In this document: positions 34,225 through 43,300 of the stretch, in pieces
Numbering within the stretch: position 1 is the first letter of the stretch
Layout of the letters: the number at the start of each line of letters is the position of its first letter
Assembly: GCA_002388665.1 (NCBI GenBank)
Contig: DGMY01000043.1
Span: forward strand, 1 to 64,000
DNA: 64,000 nt
From: Opitutia bacterium UBA4506
GTDB taxonomy: Bacteria > Verrucomicrobiota > Verrucomicrobiia > Opitutales > Puniceicoccaceae
Direction: 5' to 3'
Translations under genes and position numbers: made by a program
Notes under the pieces: generated by a model
The model's input: the letters and a program-made list of their open reading frames with translations, nothing else
Database searches by the model: none
Told to the model about the DNA's origin: nothing

Positions 34225-37200
34225 ATGTCAACTTTCTTCCAATCTACTTGGTGCGGAATCGCAGTGATCATCATTTCGATTTTATTTCCAGAATCCCAAT
34301 CCGCTCATGCGGCCACTCTCACGATCCCCCAGGACCAACCGATTGTGATCGTAACCGGAGACCGACCGACAGTCACAGAGAAATTTGCCGCGACCGAGCT
34401 GCAGTCGTATCTCCTCCAGATGCGCGGTGGGGAAGTCTCCATCAGCACAGTGGACCGAGACGGCTTCCCCATTTATTTGGGAAACCAACCAGAAACGGCA
34501 TCCTATAGGGATCAATTGACCGATCCCATACGAGAGACCCAGGAGGAAGTTTTCATCCTGGAGATCAAAAGAGATTCGATCTTCGCAGTGGGCGGAGGCG
34601 ACAGAGGAACTCTCTATGCAACCTACGCACTCCTGGAAGAATTGGGGTGCCTGTGGATGGAACCGGGGCCGGATGGAGAATACGTACCCGAACTGAGTTC
34701 GCTGGAACTAGAGCTCGGGAAGGAATTCCAGCGTCCCGCCATGACCGTTCGCCACCTAGGCACCTCGGGGCAATTGCCGGACCCCCTCAACAAAAGACCG
34801 GACGAAATCGAGAAAACCATCGACTGGATGGTCAAGAACCGGCTGAACATGAGCTTTTCACTACGTCCCCAGGTTCTCTATCAGAAAATGCCCCGGGACC
34901 GGCGAAACCTATGGACCATCCGTGGAGGGATGATCGAGTGGCAACACATCGTACACAACTTGCCTTTCATCTTCCCGAATGAAGTTTATTTCGAAGAGCA
35001 CCCGGAATACTACGCGTTGTACAAAGGACGACGGATCCCGGCCGGACCGGAAATGGGAAACCCAGCCCTGACCAATCCCGACGTTCGACGGATTGCGGCA
35101 GAGTTTGCCGCGAATTGGTTTGATAGGCATCCAAATGGCTCAGTGGTACCGTTGGTACCGCCGGATGGTGCGGTAAAATGGGATGAATCTCCGGAAGCCA
35201 TGGCCCTCGGAGGGAGAAACTTCGTCAAGGGCCCTGAAGGCAGCATGTCGCGTCGGATGGCAGAGTTCAGCGCCGCCGTGGCCGAGCAACTACAAGACGC
35301 GTATCCGGACCGATATATTCTTAACCTGGCCTACTCCAATTATGTGGAGCCCTTCCCGGAACTCGCCCTACCTGAAAATGTAATTACTCAGGTAGCTCAC
35401 GGCTATGCCGGCCAGGGCTCCTTCATCCATTCCATCTATTCAGATCGCAATATCGAAGCTCGGGAGATCTTTGAAGCCTGGGCGAACTCCGGCGCGGGAG
35501 GAATTGGAATATGGGACTACTTCCTGCTCCATGTCCCCACCCAGGCGGGCTCGGCAAAAACTCCACTCGGACTCGGTAACGTCGCCCGCGATATGATCTC
35601 GTATCTCCGCGATCTGAAACCGGAATATAAAGTCTACTTCACTCAGACAGGAAATGAGCACTGGCAGTACAATGCCTTCCTGTACTGGGCAGTTGCCCAA
35701 TTGACGTGGAATCCCGACACCAGCATCGAAGAACTGGCCGAAGTATGGTCCAAGGCTGCTTTCGGAGAATCATGGGAATCTGCCTACAACTACCATCTAG
35801 CCCTGGAAGAGGCCTATGATAATGAAGAGTGGCAGGTCGGCATCTGGAGGGAGATCAATGTTCCTTCCGCACTGGTGTTCACAGATAGTTTCTTTGAGAA
35901 AGTCCAACCAGAGCTCGAGATACTGGATTCAACCGTAGATCCATCCAACCAGATCGGCACCGACCTCATTCGCCGCATGCAAACATCCATTTCGCTAGCC
36001 GAAGAATCCGTTAGGCCGCAGAAACTGTTTGGACCCAACGGAGAATGGACCCTTGAAAGAGGTAACGAATTCTACGAACTCAATGCGAGCGGCTCCGACA
36101 CAATTGATGAGGAAGAATTACTCGCCCTGATAGGTGGTGAGAGTCAGGACCAAACGGTAAAGCACATGAAGTTCCGGGCTCACAAAAGAAAAGAGCCGAT
36201 TGTCTGGATCGAAAGCGAATCACTCAAAGTTGGGATCATTCCCGGCATTGGCGGACGGATCATCCGTCTCATCGATAAAGCCACCGGGCAGAACCTGATG
36301 TACGAACCCGAGATCAGTAGTTTGCGAATCCCCGGGGCTCCCTATTTCCGCTATGGTGGCTACGAGGAATACATCGGGAATGCGTTTGCCTCACCGGGCT
36401 GGGAGACGGCTATGTCGATTATAAATCAAACCTCACAAAGCCTCGCGGTGGAGGCAGACATTGACGGGTTGATCATCCAACGCAGCTATGCGCTTGACGA
36501 ACGGGACCCCACAAAACTCAACATCTATTCGAAAATAACAAATCGGAGCCAGGAGAACCGCGAAGCCCGTATTCGGATTCATCCAGAGTTTAAATTGGAT
36601 CCCCGACTGGACGACACCACCCTCCTCCTCAAAGGAGCCGACGGAGAATACAGCGTTGAAAGCCTCTTCAACAGTGACGCGGTGGAAGATTTTCACACCG
36701 GAAGCTGGGCCGTGGTTTCACCAGAATTGAACCTTGCGCTGATCAACAACTTCCCCACCGACTCAGTCGAGACCGCTCACCTACACCTGGACACAGCGGT
36801 TCACAGTTTTAATCTGGAACTTTTCGGGACACCCACAGTACTGGCCCCTGGTGAATCAATAGCACTTTCTCACAGCTACAGAGTCGTCGAAGCGGATGTC
36901 GCCCGCGAAGTCCTGGAGATCGAAGAAGAGTTCCACAAAGAATCGACCAACAATCCGGACTGGATCTCATCAGAAGAGGAATCGCACCCTGTCGAGTCTC
37001 CCCTCAACATTCCGGTATACAGTAGCGGCGATACACCTTTGATCCTAAAACGGATTCCGGAGCGTATCGGCGAACTCGCGACGTTGACTTGCCTATTCCG
37101 ATTGGATCAAGAACCTGAAGAGATTCCCGATGCGGTATTCTTCAGTTTCGGAACAAAGACAACGGACTGGATGATTGTAAGAATCAGCAAGGGCTATCTC

Positions 37201-37575
37201 TATGTCTATCGTACACACGGAGAAGCTCCCTTCACCAGCCCCAGTGATGCATGGGCGAAACTGCAGGTTCCCGTGGAAAAGTCGATTAAGCCCAATCGGT
37301 GGTATAACCTAGCTGTTAGCTGGGATGGCAGAGACGGGCCTGATTATAGTACGATGTCGGTTATGCTCGATGGGAAGGTTCTCGACGAACGATCCAACCT
37401 GACAATCTATCCTGCGACTAGCGCTGAAGCACTCGTCATCGGCGGAAACTCTCAGGCCATCAGTCGCCGAAATTTCCCGGGAGATATCGACAACGTCCGC
37501 ATCTACCTGGCGACACCGAAAGAAGTAAGAAAGCGTGGAACCCCTCCCCTCGTAAACTTAACTGCCCGCCCCTAA
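34225..37575 (+). CDS. Large secreted DUF4838 protein with mutarotase-like and LamG-like domains
   Basis: An exported protein of 1,116 residues. After the signal peptide (core GIAVIIISILFPESQSAHA) comes an alpha-glucuronidase N-terminal-like alpha/beta domain (KFAATELQSYLLQM, GGGDRGTLYATYALLEELG). A DUF4838 TIM-barrel-like domain spans roughly residues 170-560. A beta-rich segment resembling galactose-mutarotase folds (VWIESESLKVGIIPGIGGRI) follows at about 665-900. A LamG/concanavalin-like domain at about 940-1105 ends the protein (WYNLAVSWDGRDG, GGNSQ, GDIDNVRIYLA). The first two domains are the usual DUF4838 pair, related to GH67-type uronidases, and activity is unproven. ATG 34225 is chosen over GTG 34207 because it gives the proper signal peptide and leaves the operator outside the gene. 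Confidence 0.82.
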   Translation: MSTFFQSTWCGIAVIIISILFPESQSAHAATLTIPQDQPIVIVTGDRPTVTEKFAATELQSYLLQMRGGEVSISTVDRDGFPIYLGNQPETASYRDQLTDPIRETQEEVFILEIKRDSIFAVGGGDRGTLYATYALLEELGCLWMEPGPDGEYVPELSSLELELGKEFQRPAMTVRHLGTSGQLPDPLNKRPDEIEKTIDWMVKNRLNMSFSLRPQVLYQKMPRDRRNLWTIRGGMIEWQHIVHNLPFIFPNEVYFEEHPEYYALYKGRRIPAGPEMGNPALTNPDVRRIAAEFAANWFDRHPNGSVVPLVPPDGAVKWDESPEAMALGGRNFVKGPEGSMSRRMAEFSAAVAEQLQDAYPDRYILNLAYSNYVEPFPELALPENVITQVAHGYAGQGSFIHSIYSDRNIEAREIFEAWANSGAGGIGIWDYFLLHVPTQAGSAKTPLGLGNVARDMISYLRDLKPEYKVYFTQTGNEHWQYNAFLYWAVAQLTWNPDTSIEELAEVWSKAAFGESWESAYNYHLALEEAYDNEEWQVGIWREINVPSALVFTDSFFEKVQPELEILDSTVDPSNQIGTDLIRRMQTSISLAEESVRPQKLFGPNGEWTLERGNEFYELNASGSDTIDEEELLALIGGESQDQTVKHMKFRAHKRKEPIVWIESESLKVGIIPGIGGRIIRLIDKATGQNLMYEPEISSLRIPGAPYFRYGGYEEYIGNAFASPGWETAMSIINQTSQSLAVEADIDGLIIQRSYALDERDPTKLNIYSKITNRSQENREARIRIHPEFKLDPRLDDTTLLLKGADGEYSVESLFNSDAVEDFHTGSWAVVSPELNLALINNFPTDSVETAHLHLDTAVHSFNLELFGTPTVLAPGESIALSHSYRVVEADVAREVLEIEEEFHKESTNNPDWISSEEESHPVESPLNIPVYSSGDTPLILKRIPERIGELATLTCLFRLDQEPEEIPDAVFFSFGTKTTDWMIVRISKGYLYVYRTHGEAPFTSPSDAWAKLQVPVEKSIKPNRWYNLAVSWDGRDGPDYSTMSVMLDGKVLDERSNLTIYPATSAEALVIGGNSQAISRRNFPGDIDNVRIYLATPKEVRKRGTPPLVNLTARP

Positions 37576-37627
37576 CCCGCATCTGTTACTAGAATGTAAC
37601 TCGACAGAGTTTGACTCCACGCACAAA

Positions 37628-37645
37628 ATTCATATCGTTATGAAT
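37628..37645. promoter_or_regulatory. Predicted LacI-type operator, locus 1 site C
   Basis: Arms ATTCATA and TATGAAT flank TCGT, an 18-bp palindrome with central CG, 35 bp upstream of the PEP-CTERM gene at 37681. It matches the two other sites of the locus in shape and in most inner bases. Confidence 0.55.
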
Positions 37646-37680
37646 ATCTGCTACTATTCTTCTAACTCACCCATGTAACT

Positions 37681-38430
37681 ATGAAAAAACTACACACAAT
37701 CGTCCTGGGAATCGCACTTTCCAGCTCCCTCTACAGCGCCAACATTTCGGTAGACAATCCGAATGGATACGACGGCAACGTAACCAGCCAATCCTTCCAC
37801 GAAGAGGCAGGAAACTATTCGGTTTCCGATTTCAATGCCGACTCTGGGAGCATCTTAATTAATTTCGATGACTCCAAATACACAATGGGAGATTCGATAA
37901 CTAGCGTCATATTTGACTCCGGGAACGGGCCATTCAACTTCCGAGCCAACTTGGATCTGCTCGGAGGAGGATACGGCCGAATCGTACAAGACGGCAGCCA
38001 GTTCGTGAGTAGCCCGAGTCAATCACTCGTTTGGGCGAATGGAACTGGAGCCTCTATTCTCTTTCCTGAGTACATCTCTGGATCAATTCTATCAGAATCC
38101 GTCTATTCGGTGGGATTCACTCTCGCCAGGCTCGAGATCCCAGTATCCGTTCGATTCTACTCCGACATCGCAGGCAATGTTCAGCTCGGTGATACGATTT
38201 CAATGACCGCGAACTCCGCGACGACCGGCTACTCCTTCGTGGGATACACTGGAACCGAAGCCATTCGCCGAGTCGAGATCGACACCAGCGGATCGGGGAA
38301 CAGCTTTGCCATAGACGATCTCGTCGTGTCCACCACCTCGAGCCCCATCCCCGAACTCTCACACAGTTCCATGTATTTGGCCTGTATCGCCCTTTGGATC
38401 GTACCTTTCCGCGCACGGAGACGCCGATAG
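37681..38430 (+). CDS. PEP-CTERM-like secreted protein (locus 1)
   Basis: A 249-residue protein with signal peptide (LHTIVLGIALSSSLYSA), a beta-rich, Ser/Gly/Asn-rich body, and a C-terminal sorting-like tail. The tail is PIPELSHSS, a hydrophobic helix MYLACIALWIVPF, and RARRRR. The PEP signature is altered to PEL. The body shows no enzymatic motif. The operator at 37628 suggests it is induced with the DUF4838 protein. A surface binding or matrix role is plausible. A terminator follows. Confidence 0.75.
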   Translation: MKKLHTIVLGIALSSSLYSANISVDNPNGYDGNVTSQSFHEEAGNYSVSDFNADSGSILINFDDSKYTMGDSITSVIFDSGNGPFNFRANLDLLGGGYGRIVQDGSQFVSSPSQSLVWANGTGASILFPEYISGSILSESVYSVGFTLARLEIPVSVRFYSDIAGNVQLGDTISMTANSATTGYSFVGYTGTEAIRRVEIDTSGSGNSFAIDDLVVSTTSSPIPELSHSSMYLACIALWIVPFRARRRR

Positions 38431-38472
38431 ATCGTTTGTTTTCCGGATAGTTCGTATCAGCTAACACAATGA

Positions 38473-38513
38473 GCAGCCAGGCGCCCGCAAGGGCACCTGG
38501 CTGCAATTGTTTT
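38473..38513 (+). terminator. Intrinsic terminator after the PEP-CTERM gene
   Basis: GCAGCCAGG and CCTGGCTGC arms with an inner GCCC/GGGC pair form a long hairpin at 38473-38504. It is followed by a T-rich stretch, 42 bp past the stop at 38430. The remaining bases to 38767 hold a second, weaker dyad (CCCGTTTC 38684-38691 with GAAACGGG 38697-38704) downstream of gltD and no gene. Confidence 0.85.
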
Positions 38514-38767
38514 CGGAGGGCACCCAGTCACAAACCAGGCGAAAAGCCATTTACCCACCAATTCAATTAGTTGATCGATAGATGATCCGAAAACAATATC
38601 CCGCTCAAGCTAAGTGATCCCGAATTCGGCACAAGTCCCTACGGAATCAAACCCGTAAACTCAGAAACAAGTGTACCCGGCACCCCGTTTCAGCCCGAAA
38701 CGGGCGCAGCGAGGCCGGCTTGGTTCCGACAGCAACAGGACTCGGGGGTAGTTTTCCCGAAAAAAAA

Positions 38768-40255
38768 TCAAGGAAGTTTGGTCGATCCCATGAGGAAGCG
38801 ATCACACTCACGGGCCGCGGCACGGCCTTCATTAATCGCCCAAACAATGAGAGATTGGCCCCGGCGCATATCGCCGGCTGCAAAAACTTTATCCATGCTG
38901 GTCCGGAATTCGCCGTATTCTGCCTTCACATTTGAACGGGCATCTTGTTCTAGACCCAGCTCCTCAACGATCGTCGCCTCCGGACCGAGAAAGCCCATGG
39001 CCAACAGTACGAGCTCAGCCGGGAGAACGCGTTCAGATCCTTCCACCTTCTTCGGCATAAACCGGCCATTGTCGCTGATCCACTCGACATCATGCACGTG
39101 GATGGCCTTTACATTTCCATCTTCGTCCGCCTCAAATTTACTCGCAGTTACGAGGTATTGGCGTGGATCTTCACCCTGGACGGCAGCGGCCTCTTCCTGA
39201 CCGTAATCGACCTTATAGACCTTTGGCCATTCGGGCCATGGGTTATTGGGAGCCCGTTCCATGGGTGGCTTGGGCATAATCTCGAGCTGAGCAACGCTCT
39301 TGCAGCCATGTCGAAGAGAAGTACCCACACAATCGGTACCGGTATCTCCCCCTCCGATGATAATTACATTCTTATCCTTCGCCAATTCAGTGAATTGACT
39401 CCCCTTTCCCTCGCGGACATCCCACATCTCTTTTGTGTTCGGTCCAAGAAAGTCCATCGCGAAATGGATATTGCCAAACTCCCGGCCTGGAATGGGTAAA
39501 TCGCGCGGCTTTGTAGCGCCACAGCAAAGGACAACCGCGTCATAATCGTCCAGCAACTGCTGAGCGGGTAGATCTTTCCCAATCTCAACGCCGGCCCGGA
39601 ACTGGACCCCCTCGTCCTCCATCAGGCGCACACGACGGTTCACGACCTCCTTCTGAAGTTTCATATTGGGGATTCCATACATCAGGAGTCCACCAATCCG
39701 GTCCGCTCGCTCAAAAACAGTCACATGATGCCCTGCTTGGTTGAGCTGATCAGCCGCGGCAAGCCCCGCGGGTCCGGAACCTACAATGGCAATCTTCTTC
39801 TCTGTGCGTACGGCTGGTGGATTTGGCTGCACCCACCCTTCGGCCCATGCCTTATCGATGATGGACTGTTCGATATTCTTAATCGCCACAGGAGGTTCAA
39901 TGACACCGAGAACACAAGAACCCTCGCACGGAGCTGGACAGACGCGTCCGGTGAACTCCGGGAAGTTATTCGTCTTCATCAGGCGTTCATAGGCATCCTG
40001 CCACCTACCCTTGTAAACAAGGTCATTGAACTCGGGGATTAGGTTATTCACCGGGCACCCACTTGCCATATTCGCCAGGGTCATCCCCGTATGGCAGTAT
40101 GGAGTACCGCAGTCCATGCAACGCGCACCCTGGTCTCGCAATTTGCCCTCGTCAAATCCCTCGTGGGTCTCGTTCCAGTCCTTCAGACGCTTGATCGGAT
40201 CGCGATCAGCGATCGTCTTGCGCTCGAATTCCAAAAATCCAGTTGGTTTTCCCAT
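38768..40255 (-). CDS. gltD: Glutamate synthase small subunit
   Basis: The 495-residue beta subunit passes electrons from NADPH to the large subunit. The N-terminal Fe-S region has the cysteines of CMDCGTPYCHTG and RVCPAPCEGSC. Two nucleotide-binding motifs follow: IAIVGSGPAGLAAADQL for FAD and VIIIGGGDTGTDCVG for NADPH. The C-terminal FAAGDMRRGQSLIVWAI block is typical. Start ATG 40255 (GKPTGFLEF) is standard for GltD. It is 46 bp downstream of gltB in the same direction. Confidence 0.97.
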   Translation of the reverse strand: MGKPTGFLEFERKTIADRDPIKRLKDWNETHEGFDEGKLRDQGARCMDCGTPYCHTGMTLANMASGCPVNNLIPEFNDLVYKGRWQDAYERLMKTNNFPEFTGRVCPAPCEGSCVLGVIEPPVAIKNIEQSIIDKAWAEGWVQPNPPAVRTEKKIAIVGSGPAGLAAADQLNQAGHHVTVFERADRIGGLLMYGIPNMKLQKEVVNRRVRLMEDEGVQFRAGVEIGKDLPAQQLLDDYDAVVLCCGATKPRDLPIPGREFGNIHFAMDFLGPNTKEMWDVREGKGSQFTELAKDKNVIIIGGGDTGTDCVGTSLRHGCKSVAQLEIMPKPPMERAPNNPWPEWPKVYKVDYGQEEAAAVQGEDPRQYLVTASKFEADEDGNVKAIHVHDVEWISDNGRFMPKKVEGSERVLPAELVLLAMGFLGPEATIVEELGLEQDARSNVKAEYGEFRTSMDKVFAAGDMRRGQSLIVWAINEGRAAARECDRFLMGSTKLP

Positions 40256-40301
40256 AAACAGTCGTTCCCCTTAGTATGTAATGATGTATCAGCGACAGGT
40301 C

Positions 40302-43300
40302 TTAGTGCCCGGCCATAACGTTCTCTTCGAAAGCGGCCAGAATCGCAGCATCCCCTTCGAGTCCGCGCTCTTCCGCACGGGCCTGTGCTTGAAGGATACG
40401 CTCATAGTCCTGAGGCATAATCTTCAAAAACTTACCGGCGCTGGCCGGCCAATCATCCAGAATCGCTTTCCCGCGAACAGATCCGGTATAGCCGACATGG
40501 CGCTCAATTCGCGACCGAACCAGCTCGATGTCCGCATCGCTGCATTCAATGAGCTGATACACATTGACCATCTCCGTATTGAGACGTTTCTCGACGAAAT
40601 CGCCCGCCTCATCGTAGACGTAGGCAACACCGCCCGACATCCCTGCTCCCAGATTGCGCCCGGTAGTACCGAGATTAATCACCAACCCGCCGGTCATGTA
40701 TTCCAGGGCGTGATCCCCGACCCCTTCGACTACGGCCTCGACCCCTGAGTTCCGAACACAGAAGCGCTCACCCGCCATTCCGGCAACATACGCTTCGCCG
40801 GAGGTGGCACCATAGAAGCACACATTACCTGTGATGATGTTCTCGTGCGCAACAAACGGCGAATCCTCCGAGGGACGGACAATAATTTTCGCTCCCGAAA
40901 GGCCTTTACCCAAGTAGTCGTTGGTGTCACCCGTGACGCTAAAGGTCATGCCCCGCGGGCAAAAAGCACCCAGACTCTGACCTGCGGAACCGGTAAGATT
41001 AATTTTCACCGTATCCTCGGGGAGCCCCTCCACTCCGTGTCGACGCGAGATTTCGGCCCCGGTCATGGTACCCACGACGCGGTTCGTATTGATGACCGGA
41101 AGATCCATCTCCACCGCTTTCCCTTCTTCAATCGCCGGTTTTGCCCGATTGAGGATCTCCGTCCGATCAAGTGAGATATCGAGAAGGTGATCCTGTTTCA
41201 TCTGGCAATAGGTGCCGACATTCTTGCCCACATTGGGGCGATACAGGACCTTGCTGTAATCGAGTCCACGAGCCTTCCAGTGGTCAATCGCTTTGCGCAG
41301 CTCGAGCTTGTCCACACGCCCGACCATCTCGTTGATGGTGCGAAATCCGAGCTGTGCCATGACCCCTCGCAGATCTTCGGCGACGAAGCGCATAAAATTC
41401 TCCACGGCCTCCGCTCCACCTTGAAATTTCTTCCGCAGCTCAGGGTTCTGCGTGGCGATTCCGACCGGACAGGTGTTTTTCTGACATACGCGCATCATCA
41501 GGCACCCGAGAGTGATTAGCGGCGCAGTCGCAAATCCGAATTCTTCGGCACCGAGCAAGCACGCGATCGCAACATCGCGGCCGGTCTTCAATTGGCCGTC
41601 TGTTTCGACCACCACCCGCGAGCGCAGGTCATTGAGAAGCAGAGTCTGGTTTGTCTCGGCGACTCCGAGCTCCCAAGGGGCTCCGGCGTGTTGAATCGAA
41701 GAACGGGGCGACGCTCCAGTCCCTCCATCGTAGCCAGAGACTAAGATCACATCGGCTTTTGCTTTTGCCACGCCTGCAGCGATCGTACCCACTCCCACCT
41801 CCGAGACCAACTTGACGTTCACCCGTGCGTTGACGTTGGAGTTCTTGAGGTCGTGAATCAGCTCTGCGAGATCCTCAATCGAATAAATGTCGTGGTGCGG
41901 TGGAGGAGAAATCAGCCCCACTCCCGGAGTCGTTCCACGGGTTTTGGCAATTTGAGGAAGCACCTTGTGCCCTGGCAGCTCTCCGCCCTCACCGGGCTTC
42001 GCGCCCTGCACAATTTTGATCTGGATCTCATCGGAATTGACGAGGTAGTAGCTCGTCACTCCGAATCGGCCGGACGCCACCTGCTTAATGGCCGACCGAC
42101 GACTGTCACCGTTTGCATCGGGAGTAAATCGATCAAGATCCTCTCCCCCTTCTCCGGTATTGGACTTCCCGCCGAGACGGTTCATGGCAACGGCCAGAGA
42201 TTCATGCGCCTCCTTCGAGATCGACCCATAGGACATGGCACCTGTCTTGAACCGGCGAACAATTGCATCCACGGACTCGACTTCCTCGATCGGGATCGCA
42301 TGAGATTGATCAAAGCGAAACTCCATCAACCCGCGGAGGGTGAAAGTCTCCCTCGACTGGTCATCGATAATATCCGCATACTCACGAAATACTGCGTAAT
42401 CGCCGAGACGAGTGGCTTTTTGCAGCTTGTGGATCGTCGTTGGGTTGAAAAGGTGCCGCTCACCACCCTTGCGCCATTGATAGACCCCACCAGAATCGAG
42501 GGCGACCGCACGGCTATCTCCCCGCGGGGCAAATGCACTGAAGTGACGAATCTCGGTCTCGCGGGAAATCGCATCGATACCGATACCCTCCACACGGGAA
42601 GCTGTCTTGGTAAAATACTTATCGATCACTAATTGGTTGAGACCAATCGCTTCAAAGATTTGAGCTCCTCGGTAGGAAGCCACCGTCGAAATACCCATCT
42701 TCGACATGGTTTTAATCACCCCGTTGAGATTGGCCTTCAAGAAATTGATACACGCCCTATCAGGGCCGATCGCAAGGTCACCATTGGCCACCATATGGCG
42801 CACACTCTCAAGCGCTAGGTACGGATTGATCGCGTCTGCCCCGTAACCGAGAAGCAGTGCAAAGTGATGAACCTCCCGGGGCTCCCCAGACTCGAGCACA
42901 ATCGACACGCGCGTCCGGGTACCCTGCCGCACGAGATGGTGATGGAGACCTGATACAGCAAGCAGTGCTGGAATCGGCGCCTTCTTTGGGCCAACCTTTC
43001 GATCGGAAAGAATGAGGATATTCACCCCATCATCAATGGCCGCATCCGCGTTCTCGAAAAGCTGCTCCAACGCAGCTTCCAATCCCCGATCCGAGATATC
43101 GGGCTCCGATAATTGACTGTGTCCACTGGCCAGCCCTCCCAACCGGGGTGAAAAAGTAATCGGCAGCCGACAAGAACTGAAGCCATCCATATCAATCTCC
43201 ACCAATTGACGCAGCTGGTGGCGATCGATCAAAGGCGAAGGCAGTTTAATCATCCGGCAGCAATCCGGTCCCGGCCGGGTGAGGTCGCCCTCAGACCCGA

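Noticed and set aside
38684..38704. Dyad CCCGTTTC/GAAACGGG as a gltD terminator
   Set aside because: No T tract follows on the minus strand, so it is not called as a terminator.
41853..42632. 259-codon plus-strand frame
   Set aside because: Entirely antisense to gltB.
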